Positions 24,505-32,940 of a stretch of DNA of 64,000 bases are shown here, piece after piece (position 1 is the first letter of the stretch; the number at the start of each line of letters is the position of its first letter). This DNA comes from Pseudoflavonifractor capillosus (GTDB lineage Bacteria; Bacillota; Clostridia; Oscillospirales; Oscillospiraceae). Location: NCBI RefSeq assembly GCF_016899775.1, contig NZ_JACJJE010000002.1, positions 1 to 64,000 on the forward strand, in the 5' to 3' direction. A model generated the notes under the pieces. The model was not told where the DNA came from. It ran no database searches and saw only the letters and a list, made by a program, of their open reading frames with translations. The position numbers and the translations under genes are program-made.

Positions 24505-24735
24505 ATGAAAGAGCTTCTGACCTATGTGGCCCGGAATCTGGTGGATCACCCGGAGCAGGTCTCTGTCAATGAGATCCAGTCCGACGGCGAGACCATTCTG
24601 GAGCTGCGCGTCGCCCCGGAGGACACCGGCAAGGTGATCGGCCGCCAGGGCCGCATCGCCAAAGAGATCCGCACCCTGATCCGCTCCGTGGCCCAGCGGT
24701 CCGGCAAGCGCGTCTCGGTGGAGATTGTCGACTGA
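24505..24735 (+). CDS. khpA: KH-domain RNA-binding protein KhpA
   Basis: A 76-residue protein, essentially a single KH domain with the GxxG loop VIGRQGRIAKEIRTLI. KhpA (YlqC) pairs with KhpB/Jag and binds many transcripts in Firmicutes. It is encoded 17 bases after rpsP in the usual rpsP-khpA-rimM order, and a terminator-like hairpin follows before rimM. Confidence 0.92.
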   Translation: MKELLTYVARNLVDHPEQVSVNEIQSDGETILELRVAPEDTGKVIGRQGRIAKEIRTLIRSVAQRSGKRVSVEIVD

Positions 24736-24750
24736 TCCCCCCACAAGGAG

Positions 24751-24788
24751 TCTCCTGCCCGCGCCGGACGCGCCGCAGGAGATTTTTT
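24751..24788 (+). terminator. Internal terminator or attenuator between khpA and rimM
   Basis: The stem TCTCCTGC/GCAGGAGA with a GC-rich 16-nt loop is followed by T6. It lies inside an otherwise tight operon, so it probably reduces rimM expression relative to rpsP; this is inference. Confidence 0.8.
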
Positions 24789-24823
24789 GTTCACTGAACC
24801 CCTTACTAAGGAGATTTTCAACC

Positions 24824-25321
24824 ATGAAGCAGCAGTATCTGGAAGTGGGAAAGATCACCAACGTCCACGGCCTCATGGGCGAGGTGCGGGTCCAGCCCTG
24901 GGCGGACTCCCCCGACTTTCTATGCCGGTTCAAGACTCTCTATGTGGATGAGACCCACTGGCCCATCCAGGTGGAGCGGGCCCGGGTCCATAAAAACATG
25001 GTGATTCTGAAGCTGAAGGACATCACCGACGTAAACGGCGCACTGGCCCTGCGCAACGCCATCCTGTACATCGACCGGAAAGACGCCGATCTGCCCGAGG
25101 GCAGCTTCTTCCTGGCCGACCTGATGGGCATGGAGGTGCGGAACGCCAAGGACGGGGCGGTGCTGGGAAAGATCGCCGATGTGCTCACTCTCCCCGCCAA
25201 CAATGTGTATGTGGTCCGGGGGGGCGAACGGGAGTGGATGATCCCCGCCGTGCCGGAGTTTGTCGCCGAGGTCAATATCGACGAGGACTATATGCGGGTC
25301 AACCTGATGGAGGGACTCTGA
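24824..25321 (+). CDS. rimM: Ribosome maturation factor RimM
   Basis: A 165-residue 16S processing factor: N-terminal RimM domain (VGKITNVHGLMGEVRVQPW) and a C-terminal PRC barrel (FFLADLMGMEV, then GEREWMIPAVPEF). It assists 30S head assembly with S19. The start at 24824 has AAGGAGA upstream; the earlier open frame begins inside the khpA terminator. trmD and rplS, which normally follow, are absent here. Confidence 0.95.
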   Translation: MKQQYLEVGKITNVHGLMGEVRVQPWADSPDFLCRFKTLYVDETHWPIQVERARVHKNMVILKLKDITDVNGALALRNAILYIDRKDADLPEGSFFLADLMGMEVRNAKDGAVLGKIADVLTLPANNVYVVRGGEREWMIPAVPEFVAEVNIDEDYMRVNLMEGL

Positions 25322-25335
25322 CCGCCTGATTTCTC

Positions 25336-25377
25336 TGGGCGCGGGGGGCGGGCTTCGCCTCTGCGCCCGGTTTCTAT
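25336..25377 (+). terminator. Terminator after rimM
   Basis: The stem GGGCGC/GCGCCC, with a GC-rich imperfect interior, is followed by TTTCTATTT. Confidence 0.65.
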
Positions 25378-25401
25378 TTCCCAACGAGACGGAGGTGCGC
25401 T

Positions 25402-27012
25402 ATGTTTCATACCTTCCAGCGCTTTTCCCTGGAAAAGCAGCTCTTTGCCAGCTTTGTGGGCTTTGCCGCCGTCCTGCTCCTCCTGACCATGGGGGTGAGC
25501 CTGATCCTGGACATCAACCGGCAGATGCAGTCCACTGACAGCCTGATCCGCTCCTCCGCCTCCTACATCGCCTCTCTGGACTCGGTCAAAAACATGCTGA
25601 AGCAGGGGTACCCAGACCCGGAAGTCACCAAGGAGCTGGACTCCTTCAACGAGAGCCTGGAGGACCTGCACGTCATTGTCATCTGTGACGCCAACAGCCT
25701 GCGCTTTTATCACACCAACCGTCAGGACGTGGGAGATTCCTTTGTGAATGGGGATCAGGAGGCCATTCTCCAGGGCAGCGAGCCATACATCACCACCGGC
25801 TACGGCACCTATGGCACCCAGCGGCGCGCCTTCCACGCCGTGGAGGATGCCGACGGGACGATCCTGGGGTTTGTGATGACCTCCACCTTTACGGCGGAAA
25901 TTTCCGCCCACATCCACCGCCTGGTGCTCTACTGCCTGGTGCTGTTCGGCGCCGCCCTGGCGGTGGCCCTGGGCCTCTCCCGGGGGCTGGTGGCCCTGCT
26001 GCGCCGCTCTCTGCTGGGCTATCACCCCACCGAGCTGCTGGAGCTCTACCTGCAGCAGGGGGAGGTGCTCAACGCAGTGGAGGACGGCCTGGTGGCCACC
26101 GACCCCAAAGGCAAGGTGGTCTTTGCCAATCAGACCGCCTGCCGGCTGCTCCAGAAGAGTGAAAAGGCCCTGAAGGGCCGGAAACTGAACCAGGTCTTTC
26201 CGGAGAGCTCCTGTGTCCAGGCGGCCCGTACCGGGGAGGCGGTCCACAACCGCTCCTGCGTCATCAGCGGCCACCCGGTGCTCTCCAGTGAAATTCCCAT
26301 CCCGGGAAAATCCGGCTCCAGCGGAGTGCTGAACGTCTTTCACGACAAGACCGAGCTTCAGAAGCTGTCCGACGAGCTCTCCGGTGCCCACTACATGCTG
26401 GACACCCTGCGCTTCTTCAACCATGAGTTTATGAACAAGCTCCACGTGATCCTGGGCTATCTCCAGACTGGGGAGACAGAGAAAGCGGCCTCCTTTATTA
26501 TCAACAGCAGCCTGGTGTCCAGCCAGGCCATCCGGGAGACCGCCGACTGCATCCGGGTCTCCCGCATCTGCGCCCTGGTCATCGGCAAGATGATGCACGC
26601 CGCCGAGCTGGGCATCCGCCTGGCGGTGGCCCCGGACAGCTACTGCCGCCAGGAGGACCTGCTGCTGCCTGAGGAGGACTATGTGACCATCGTGGGCAAT
26701 CTGCTGGAAAACGCGGTGGAGGAGCTCTCCCGGGGCGAACATGACCTCAAGGAGATCCGGCTGGCCCTCTACTGCCGCCCGGACTGCAATGTGATCGTCT
26801 GTGAGGACACCGGCGGCGGCGTGGACCCGGAGATCCAGCCCCATATCTTTGAAAAGGGTGTCTCCTCCAAGGGGGAGGGGCGCGGATTGGGGCTGTGCCT
26901 CATCCACCAGCTGGTGGAGCAGCACCACGGAACCATTGACGTAATGACCGAGGCCGGGGCGGGCACCTGCTTTACCCTGACCTTTACCGACTCTGTACCT
27001 GAGGAGGCGTAA
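25402..27012 (+). CDS. CitA/DcuS-type sensor histidine kinase
   Basis: A 536-residue kinase of the citrate/dicarboxylate sensor class. TM1 is at about 15-37, a periplasmic-type PAS/Cache sensor at about 38-170 and TM2 at about 171-193. A cytoplasmic PAS follows (GLVATDPKGKVVFANQTAC). The unusual H box is FFNHEFMNKLHVILGYLQ. The HATPase domain has GNLLENAVEEL and GRGLGLCLIHQLVEQHHG. GACGGAGGTG precedes the ATG. It is paired with the regulator 2 bases downstream and lies next to gltS, so it probably senses a carboxylate such as glutamate; that is inference. Confidence 0.91.
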   Translation: MFHTFQRFSLEKQLFASFVGFAAVLLLLTMGVSLILDINRQMQSTDSLIRSSASYIASLDSVKNMLKQGYPDPEVTKELDSFNESLEDLHVIVICDANSLRFYHTNRQDVGDSFVNGDQEAILQGSEPYITTGYGTYGTQRRAFHAVEDADGTILGFVMTSTFTAEISAHIHRLVLYCLVLFGAALAVALGLSRGLVALLRRSLLGYHPTELLELYLQQGEVLNAVEDGLVATDPKGKVVFANQTACRLLQKSEKALKGRKLNQVFPESSCVQAARTGEAVHNRSCVISGHPVLSSEIPIPGKSGSSGVLNVFHDKTELQKLSDELSGAHYMLDTLRFFNHEFMNKLHVILGYLQTGETEKAASFIINSSLVSSQAIRETADCIRVSRICALVIGKMMHAAELGIRLAVAPDSYCRQEDLLLPEEDYVTIVGNLLENAVEELSRGEHDLKEIRLALYCRPDCNVIVCEDTGGGVDPEIQPHIFEKGVSSKGEGRGLGLCLIHQLVEQHHGTIDVMTEAGAGTCFTLTFTDSVPEEA

Positions 27013-27014
27013 CT

Positions 27015-27722
27015 ATGGCATATCAAGTGATCATCATTGAGGACGACCCCATGGTGGCCGCCATCGACCGGCAGTATGTGGAGACGGACTCCCGCTTTCA
27101 GGTGGCCCACGTTCTCAAGAGCGGCGGAGAGGCTCTGGGCGTGCTGGAGCACTGCCGCCCGGATCTGATCATTCTGGACTACTACACCCCCTCCATGGAC
27201 GGGATGGAGTTTGTAGACCGCCTCCACGCCATGGGACAGTACCCCGCCATCATCATGGTCACCTCCGCCAACGACCGGGAGATCGTCCAGGGCCTCTTGT
27301 CCCGGGGGGTGCTGGACTATTTGGTCAAGCCCTTCGCCTTCGCCCGGTTCCGGCAGGCCATGGACAAATTCCTTCAGACACAGAATCTGTTCTCCTGCCC
27401 CCAGGAGAGCAGCCTGCTGGACCAGCAGGCCATCGACCGTCTGATCCGCCGTCAGGAGCACCCGGAGCCGGGCGGGAACCAGATGAGCAAGGGGCTCAAC
27501 GCCGCCACCCTGGAGCGGGTGCGCAGCTTTCTCTCCGCCAGCCGCGGACAGGCGCTCACCAGCGAGGAGATCGCCGAACAGGTCCACCTGTCCCGCATCA
27601 CCATCCGGCGGTACGTGAACTATATGGTGGAGACAGGGGAGCTGGCCAGCTCCATCGACTACCAGACTGGCGGCCGGCCCTCCATCCGTTACAGCTACAC
27701 CGGGCAGACCTCTGAGCCGTAA
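27015..27722 (+). CDS. CitB/DcuR-type response regulator
   Basis: A 235-residue regulator with receiver domain (phosphoacceptor D55 in IILDYYTPSMDG, switch LVKPFAFARF) and a C-terminal HTH (about 165-225; SEEIAEQVHLSRITIRRYVNYM) of the kind found in CitB/DcuR/MalR. It follows the kinase by 2 bases. Candidate targets are the direct repeats upstream of gltS, 160 bp downstream. Confidence 0.92.
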   Translation: MAYQVIIIEDDPMVAAIDRQYVETDSRFQVAHVLKSGGEALGVLEHCRPDLIILDYYTPSMDGMEFVDRLHAMGQYPAIIMVTSANDREIVQGLLSRGVLDYLVKPFAFARFRQAMDKFLQTQNLFSCPQESSLLDQQAIDRLIRRQEHPEPGGNQMSKGLNAATLERVRSFLSASRGQALTSEEIAEQVHLSRITIRRYVNYMVETGELASSIDYQTGGRPSIRYSYTGQTSEP

Positions 27723-27842
27723 TTTTCTATATTCAAAACCGACAAAAGTCTCTTGCAAATTTTGTGCAAATCTTTCAATTCCAGTGACCACCCTCCCCTC
27801 GACTGTGCAGATATGCCGGTCCGGGGGAGATTTTTTTCTTTT

Positions 27843-27863
27843 CTTTGGATGTATCATCCAAAG
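27843..27863. promoter_or_regulatory. Palindrome in the gltS upstream region
   Basis: A perfect 8-bp inverted repeat CTTTGGAT-N5-ATCCAAAG. It is preceded by T's and not followed by them on the plus strand, so it is not a good terminator for the response-regulator gene; an operator is possible. Confidence 0.4.
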
Positions 27864-27881
27864 CCATTCTGGTTACTTTAC

Positions 27882-27939
27882 GTACAAAAGTCATTCCATA
27901 GGTACAAAAATTGACTTTGTCTCCGGGCAAGATTACACT
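27882..27939 (+). promoter_or_regulatory. Putative gltS promoter with two regulator direct repeats
   Basis: GTACAAAAG (27882) and GTACAAAAA (27902) are repeated 20 bp apart, two helix turns. The second abuts TTGACT (27911-27916), and TACACT follows after 17 bp. This is the layout of an activator-dependent promoter and fits the CitB-like regulator encoded just upstream. The 374-bp gap otherwise holds a leader of about 150 nt without an obvious gene. Confidence 0.6.
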
Positions 27940-28096
27940 TTTCTCCAGAGATACGGACCGGACGGCATGGGGCGCGGACCGTTGGGAGGCAGTCCGCCGG
28001 ACTGGTTTTCCCCGCCGCTCCGGACGGTATCAAACCAATTTTGAATCGCCGGATGAGAGATGTAAAACTATTCCGGCGGAAAGGAAGTGTGTGTGT

Positions 28097-29302
28097 ATGT
28101 TGGAGATCTCCTTTGACGTCATGCAAAGCGCCGCCATCGCAGCTCTGGTTGCCCTGGTGGGACGGGCCATCGTCAAGCGGGTCAAGTTCTTCCAGACTTA
28201 CTGCGTGCCCGGAGTCGTGGTCGCCGGCTTGGTGGTCAGCATTGTGCTGGGCATCCTTCGAGCCAGTAATGTCCTGCAGGTGGACTTCGACGTCGCGGTG
28301 CTGAAAGAGTGGTTCATGGACATCTTCTTCACCGGAGTCGGTCTGACCGCCTCCTGGAAGCTCATTAAGTCGGGCGGCAAGGTGTGTATCGGCATTGCCG
28401 TCGCCACCATTGGTTTGATCCTGTGGCAGGATGTCCTGGGCGTGGTCTTGTCCATGGCCCTGGGTATGCATCCCCTCCAGGGCCTGGGCCTGGGCTCCCT
28501 GTCCCTGATGGGCGGCGTGGGCACCTCCGGCGCCATCGCCCCCACCTATGAGGCCCTGGGCGCCGAGAACGCCACGGTTCTGGCCATTATGTGCGCCACC
28601 TTCGGCATGGTGTTCGCCAGCCTGACCGGCGGCCCTGTGGCCCGCGCTCTGATCAAGCGCCATCACCTGCACGGTGAGGACCGCAGCGAGAAGAACAAGG
28701 AAGAGATCTTCCCCCTGAACAACAAGAACCTGCTGAGCAGCGTGTGCCTGATCATCGTGGCGGCCGGCCTGGGCTCCTATATTGCGATTCTGGCCGGAAT
28801 GATCCCCATGATCGAGTTCCCCTACTTCATCGGCTGTATGATCGGCGGCATCATCCTCCGGAACATTCTGGACGTCGTTCACGTGGAGGTCCGCCCTGAG
28901 GAGCTGGACGCCTTCGGCGACATCTGCCTGGAGATCTTCCTGGGCATGACCATGATGACCATTGACGTCACCAAGATTCTGGACGCCATCGGTCCCTTCG
29001 TAATCATCTTTGCCGCTCAGGTCATCACCACCTGTATCTACTGCTACATCGTCACCTTCCGCTGCTGCGGCCGCAACTACGATGCCGCCGTCATTGTGGC
29101 CGGCCACATCGGCATGGGCCTGGGCAACGGCCCCAATACCATGGCCAACGAGAAGGCCGTTATGGCAGAGCACGGCTTCTCCCACATCGGCTGGGTAGTG
29201 TATCCTCCCTTTGGCCTGCTGGTGCTGGACATTTTCAATCCCATCTTCTGCTCGGTGATTGCAGAGCCTCTCACCAAATTCCTGGGGTATATGCCCTCAT
29301 AA
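28097..29302 (+). CDS. gltS: Sodium/glutamate symporter
   Basis: A 401-residue transporter of the GltS family with about ten membrane helices and the paired hairpin motifs GGVGTSGAIAPTYEALGA and GHIGMGLGNGPNTMANEKAV that mark the two inverted halves. It imports glutamate with Na+. The ATG at 28097 has AAAGGAAG about 10 nt upstream; earlier in-frame codons lack a ribosome site. The adjacent CitA/CitB-type pair is its probable regulator. Confidence 0.92.
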   Translation: MLEISFDVMQSAAIAALVALVGRAIVKRVKFFQTYCVPGVVVAGLVVSIVLGILRASNVLQVDFDVAVLKEWFMDIFFTGVGLTASWKLIKSGGKVCIGIAVATIGLILWQDVLGVVLSMALGMHPLQGLGLGSLSLMGGVGTSGAIAPTYEALGAENATVLAIMCATFGMVFASLTGGPVARALIKRHHLHGEDRSEKNKEEIFPLNNKNLLSSVCLIIVAAGLGSYIAILAGMIPMIEFPYFIGCMIGGIILRNILDVVHVEVRPEELDAFGDICLEIFLGMTMMTIDVTKILDAIGPFVIIFAAQVITTCIYCYIVTFRCCGRNYDAAVIVAGHIGMGLGNGPNTMANEKAVMAEHGFSHIGWVVYPPFGLLVLDIFNPIFCSVIAEPLTKFLGYMPS

Positions 29303-29331
29303 TCCGAGACCATTTCTATCTTCTCTCCCGC

Positions 29332-29364
29332 ATACCTCCGCTCCTCCAGGGGCGGGGGTATTTT
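29332..29364 (+). terminator. Terminator after gltS
   Basis: A 13-bp stem with G-U pairs between ATACCTCCGCTCC and GGGGCGGGGGTAT, followed by TTTATT. Confidence 0.8.
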
Positions 29365-29486
29365 ATTGCTCTTCGTCTGGACACGCCGGGAACAGCAGAT
29401 GGAGAGGATCTCCCCTACATCGGAAAACCCTCTCCATCTCTATCAGAACATACTCAAATACATCCGCCGGAGCAGGCGCTCCATCC

Positions 29487-30002
29487 TCAGGGCCGGACAA
29501 TGTACCCCTCTTTTCTGGCCTTGGGCGCCGGGATTTCACCGTCGGCGTAGCCCAGAATGCAGTTGCCCACCCCCTGGAGGTCCTCCGGCAGCCCCCACTT
29601 GCGCAGCAGCGCCTTGCCCTCAGGCCGCTCAAAGAGCTCTCGGGCCCGGTTGATCCAGCAGGAGGCCACCCCCAGGGACCAGGCGGCGTTCATCAGGTTG
29701 CCCATCACCAGAGAGCCGTCCGGAACGGCGTTGGCCCCCTCGGCCAGCACCACCACCACGGTGGGCGCTCCATAAAAGGGGTCTGTCCCCGGCGCGCCCT
29801 GGATCTCTGCATTGAGCCTGGACATCTCCTGGATGGTCTCCCGGTCCTGCACCACCACCATGACGGCGGACTGCTTCCCCATGGCGGAGGGGGCCCAGGT
29901 GCCGGCGTCCAGAATCGCCTCCAGCTCCTCCGGCTTGATCTGTTCCGGGCGGTAGCGCCGAACGCTCCGGCGCTCTCTCAAGGTCTTCAACGTCTCATTC
30001 AT
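29487..30002 (-). CDS. Nitroreductase family protein
   Basis: A 171-residue FMN-dependent oxidoreductase. The N-terminal FMN signature is LRERRSVRRYRPEQI, followed by GTWAPSAMGKQ and, near the C-terminus, GVGNCILGYADGE. Size matches the short single-domain group. Substrates of this family vary widely and cannot be told here. It stands alone on the minus strand between gltS and nrdR; GGAAAGGAT lies upstream of its ATG. Confidence 0.88.
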   Translation of the reverse strand: MNETLKTLRERRSVRRYRPEQIKPEELEAILDAGTWAPSAMGKQSAVMVVVQDRETIQEMSRLNAEIQGAPGTDPFYGAPTVVVVLAEGANAVPDGSLVMGNLMNAAWSLGVASCWINRARELFERPEGKALLRKWGLPEDLQGVGNCILGYADGEIPAPKARKEGYIVRP

Positions 30003-30224
30003 AGCAAAGCCATCCTTTCCCGTTTGTTGGAGATGGCTCTATTATAAGGCGAATCGCCGGGCTGTGCAAGCATCAGTAGGATCTCCCCGCCTGTCCCAAC
30101 ACCGGAGTTCAGTTTTCTGTCTTCACGAGGAGAGAATTTGCAATTTAGGGCTACCCTCCTGGGGCAAAATATGGTACACTCAAGTATAAAACCTATCGGG
30201 AAGAGATTTTGGAGGAACACAGCT

Positions 30225-30680
30225 ATGAAATGCCCCTACTGCGGATATTTAGAGAGCAAAGTGGTGGATTCCCGCCCCGCCGACGAGGGGGCCAGCATCC
30301 GCCGCCGCCGGGAGTGCCTGTCCTGCCACAAGCGGTTCACCACCTATGAGATGATGGAGAGCCTGCCCCTGGTGGTGGTAAAGAAGGACGGCAGCCGCCA
30401 GAGCTTTGACCGCAACAAGGTGATGAGCGGCCTGATCCGGGCCTGTGAGAAGCGGCCGGTGTCCATCAACACCCTGGAGGAGATTGTCACCGAGATCGAG
30501 CAGGTGCTCCAGAACGAGATGGAGCGGGAGGTGAGCTCCGCCGAGATTGGGGAACTGGTGATGGAGCGGCTGAAAAAGGTGGACGAGGTGGCCTATGTGC
30601 GCTTCGCCTCGGTGTACCGCCAGTTCAAGGACATCAACACCTTTATGCGGGAGCTGAACAAGCTGCTGGCGGACAAGTAA
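30225..30680 (+). CDS. nrdR: Transcriptional repressor NrdR
   Basis: A 151-residue regulator of ribonucleotide reductase genes. The zinc ribbon uses C3, C6, C31 and C34 (MKCPYCG and CLSCHKRF). The ATP-cone domain spans about residues 49-139 ([20 protein letters not shown]). It binds dATP/ATP and represses nrd genes. The start at 30225 follows TTTTGGAGGAACACAGCT. A probable target site is present at nrdD, 18 kb downstream in this window. Confidence 0.96.
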   Translation: MKCPYCGYLESKVVDSRPADEGASIRRRRECLSCHKRFTTYEMMESLPLVVVKKDGSRQSFDRNKVMSGLIRACEKRPVSINTLEEIVTEIEQVLQNEMEREVSSAEIGELVMERLKKVDEVAYVRFASVYRQFKDINTFMRELNKLLADK

Positions 30681-30687
30681 AAAGAAG

Positions 30688-30713
30688 ACGGCCTGAAAAT
30701 CCAGGCCGTTTTT
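30688..30713 (+). terminator. Terminator after nrdR
   Basis: An 8-bp stem ACGGCCTG/CAGGCCGT with a 6-nt loop and T5. Confidence 0.88.
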
Positions 30714-30721
30714 CATGACAT

Positions 30722-30757
30722 AAAAACGGGACCCGGAGGAATTTCTCCGGGTCCCGT
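30722..30757 (-). terminator. Terminator after rplL
   Basis: A 13-bp stem (ACGGGACCCGGAG and complement), with T5 on the minus strand, 30 bp downstream of the rplL stop. Confidence 0.9.
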
Positions 30758-30788
30758 CTCTTTCGGATCAAATTCGAAGGGGAAGAAC

Positions 30789-31166
30789 TTACTTCAGCTC
30801 CACCTTGGCGCCGGCCTCTTCCAGCTTCTTCTTCATCTCCTCGGCCTCGTCCTTGGACACGCCCTCCTTCAGAGCCTTGGGGGCGCCCTCGACGGTAGCC
30901 TTGGCCTCGGCCAGGCCCTGGCCGGTGATCTCACGGACGGCCTTGATGACCTTGATCTTGGCGGCGGCGTCGAAGCTGGCCAGGATCACGTCGAACTCGG
31001 TCTTCTCCTCAGCGGGAGCAGCAGCAGCGCCGCCAGCGGCGGGAGCGGCCATAGCGGCGGCGGACACGCCGAACTCCTCCTCCAGAGCGTGAACCAGCTC
31101 GGACAGCTCCAGAACGGTCAGGCCCTTTACTTCCTCGATGAGAGCGGTAATCTTCTCGCTAGCCAT
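30789..31166 (-). CDS. rplL: 50S ribosomal protein L7/L12
   Basis: A 125-residue acidic stalk protein: N-terminal dimerisation helices ([21 protein letters not shown]), an alanine-rich hinge and the C-terminal factor-binding domain ([20 protein letters not shown]). It recruits translation GTPases. It is cotranscribed with rplJ, 55 bp upstream. rpoB does not follow; a terminator closes the unit. Confidence 0.97.
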   Translation of the reverse strand: MASEKITALIEEVKGLTVLELSELVHALEEEFGVSAAAMAAPAAGGAAAAPAEEKTEFDVILASFDAAAKIKVIKAVREITGQGLAEAKATVEGAPKALKEGVSKDEAEEMKKKLEEAGAKVELK

Positions 31167-31221
31167 GGTAAAATACCTCCTAAAATGATAAATTCAAATA
31201 TTAAAGTATGTGCCGGATCAA

Positions 31222-31767
31222 TTACTCGGCGGGAGCGGCCTCGGGCTCGGCAGCGGCCTCTACGAAGCCGCCCTTCTCCTCGGCGATAGCCTTGAGCACG
31301 ATGGCCAGGCTGGTGATGGGGGCCAGCATGGTACCCAGAACCTGGGCCTGCAGGACCTCCTTGGCAGGCAGCTCGGCGATGGCCATGATCTCCTCCAGGG
31401 GGAGGATCTTGCCGTCCATAAAGCCGGCCTTGATGGTAAACTTAGCGCCGTTGAACTGCTTGGCAAACTTGTTGATGACGCGCATGGGCGCGATGGGATC
31501 ATTGTGGCTCAGAGCCAGAGAAGTGGTGCCGTTCAGGCACTCGCTCAGCTCACTCAGACCGGCGCCCTCCACGGCGAACCGGGTCAGGGTGTTCTTCACA
31601 ACGGCGTACTCAACCTCGTTCTTACGCAGCTCGTTGCGGAGAGCGGTATCTTCCGCCACAGTGATGCCCTTATAGTCGACCAGGACGCCGGAGGCGGCGT
31701 TCTGCAGCTTCTCGGTCAGCTCGGCCACAACGGCCTTCTTCGCTTCCAGAACTTTTGCGTTGGGCAT
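31222..31767 (-). CDS. rplJ: 50S ribosomal protein L10
   Basis: A 181-residue protein starting MPNAKVLEAKKAVVAELTEK; it anchors L7/L12 dimers to 23S rRNA. GNELRKNEVEYAVVKNTL-type rRNA-binding sequence and an acidic C-terminal tail are present. The start at 31767 has GGAGGTG about 9 nt upstream. Expression is probably controlled by binding of L10-L12 to the leader immediately upstream. Confidence 0.96.
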   Translation of the reverse strand: MPNAKVLEAKKAVVAELTEKLQNAASGVLVDYKGITVAEDTALRNELRKNEVEYAVVKNTLTRFAVEGAGLSELSECLNGTTSLALSHNDPIAPMRVINKFAKQFNGAKFTIKAGFMDGKILPLEEIMAIAELPAKEVLQAQVLGTMLAPITSLAIVLKAIAEEKGGFVEAAAEPEAAPAE

Positions 31768-31786
31768 TTGGGTTTCACCTCCAGAG

Positions 31787-31908
31787 AATAATAAAACGCT
31801 GTTCTGCGCGCAAAGACACAAAACAGCGTAAACAAACCATATCTGTTTCCACCGCATCCTCGGCAGGACTTCCGCTTTCGCCGCCTGCTGTCTTTGAACG
31901 CAAAGAGC
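31787..31908 (-). ncRNA. Ribosomal protein L10 leader with attenuator
   Basis: On the minus strand the rplJ 5' UTR contains AAAGACAGCAGGCGGCG, then TCCTGCCGAGG, the conserved core of the Firmicute L10 leader (the L10-L12 binding site that mimics 23S rRNA). A hairpin ACGCTGTT/AACAGCGT (31796-31829) followed by TTTTATTATT can act as the terminator. Excess L10-L12 is expected to favour termination. Confidence 0.85.
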
Positions 31909-31937
31909 ATTATAAAGGAGCGCTCGACAAAAGTCAA
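31909..31937 (-). promoter_or_regulatory. Sigma-A promoter of rplJ-rplL
   Basis: On the minus strand, TTGACT (31932-31937) and perfect TATAAT (31909-31914) with a 17-bp spacer, placing transcription just upstream of the L10 leader. Confidence 0.9.
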
Positions 31938-31976
31938 GCACATTTTTGGCGGCTTTTCACCGCCGGGCAGGGGAGG

Positions 31977-32004
31977 AAAAGACCACCCGTCTTGAAGCGG
32001 TCTT
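31977..32004 (-). terminator. Terminator after rpmF
   Basis: On the minus strand, an AAGACC/GGTCTT stem with an imperfect interior and a trailing TTTTCC, 12 bp past the rpmF stop. Confidence 0.65.
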
Positions 32005-32015
32005 TTCACCCAGGC

Positions 32016-32213
32016 TTACTGCTGCTGGGTCTCCGCCTGCTGCTGGCCGAAGGAACGGCCGTTGTAGGTCAGGCAATTTTTGCACATCCGGTGAGGCAGC
32101 CGGTAGGCACCGCACTTGGGGCAGGTCACGATACCGGGAGTCTCCAGCTTCCAGTGGGAGCTGCGCCGCTTATCGCGCCGGGCCTTGGATACTTTTCTCT
32201 TAGGAACCGCCAT
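32016..32213 (-). CDS. rpmF: 50S ribosomal protein L32
   Basis: A 65-residue protein starting [20 protein letters not shown], with zinc pairs CPKC and CKNC. The start at 32213 follows an AGGAGGTGTCACCC site; a start three codons earlier is possible but not typical. It has a glutamine-rich tail ([10 protein letters not shown]). It follows yceD in the classic order; plsX does not follow here. Confidence 0.95.
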   Translation of the reverse strand: MAVPKRKVSKARRDKRRSSHWKLETPGIVTCPKCGAYRLPHRMCKNCLTYNGRSFGQQQAETQQQ

Positions 32214-32270
32214 GGGTGACACCTCCTTTAGTCTGTGTGCCGTGAGAGCACGCTCTTTGTAGTGGAATAC

Positions 32271-32774
32271 TCAGCTTTCGTCATCCAAGAGCTGCGCAAG
32301 CGCCGCCCATCGTGGATCTACGTCAGGTCTGCACCCGCACGGGCCGAGGTTGAGATCGGCGCCGCACTTGGCGCACAGCCCTTTGCAGTCTTCTGAGCAA
32401 AGGTTCTTTGTATCCATGGCGAGGACGAAGGCCGTAGTGACCACCTCGTCCAGATCCAGCTCGTTTCCGTCAAGCAGAATGATATCGTCCTCGCTGTCCT
32501 CATTCTCCAGCTTGTCAGCCAGCAGACTGTCCAGCGGGACGACCTTCTCCCGGGAAAATTCCTTCCCACAGCGGTCACAGACCAGATCCAGCTCCGAGCG
32601 GGCCGTGCCGCTCAGCACTAAGGCGCCCGCGTGGTTGGTCACGCTGCCCTCGACTGAGACGGGCCGGGTAATCGGCTTTCTCCCCCAAAAGTCCAGATCG
32701 GACAGGTCCATCTGGTACTGGAAGGTCTTCTCCGCGTCCGGTACGTGGATGATGTTCCGCAGATCCAGCCGCAT
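32271..32774 (-). CDS. yceD: DUF177 / YceD-like protein
   Basis: A 167-residue protein of the large-ribosomal-subunit accumulation family linked to 23S rRNA and L32. It has cysteine pairs CDRC and, near the end, CSEDCKGLCAKCGADLNLGPC, a probable zinc site. It precedes rpmF by 57 bp. GAGGGGTC lies upstream of the ATG. The exact role in Firmicutes is not established. Confidence 0.9.
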   Translation of the reverse strand: MRLDLRNIIHVPDAEKTFQYQMDLSDLDFWGRKPITRPVSVEGSVTNHAGALVLSGTARSELDLVCDRCGKEFSREKVVPLDSLLADKLENEDSEDDIILLDGNELDLDEVVTTAFVLAMDTKNLCSEDCKGLCAKCGADLNLGPCGCRPDVDPRWAALAQLLDDES

Positions 32775-32830
32775 GTGAGACCCCTCCTTCGGGGATACAG
32801 CCCCCTTACTCGCGTAATGGTACGGAGGAT

Positions 32831-32859
32831 ATTATACCCATGCCGAGGGGAATTGTCAA
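32831..32859 (-). promoter_or_regulatory. Sigma-A promoter of yceD-rpmF
   Basis: On the minus strand, perfect TTGACA (32854-32859) and perfect TATAAT (32831-32836) with a 17-bp spacer, the strongest consensus promoter in the window. Confidence 0.93.
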
Positions 32860-32940
32860 ACATTTTTTTGTGTTGACAAAAGGAATTTTTTATGCTGGAA
32901 TGGCAGTAGATACGACATGATCCACAAAAGGATGGGAACG

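Noticed and set aside
27843-27863. Terminator of the response-regulator gene
   Set aside because: The palindrome is preceded, not followed, by T's on the plus strand.
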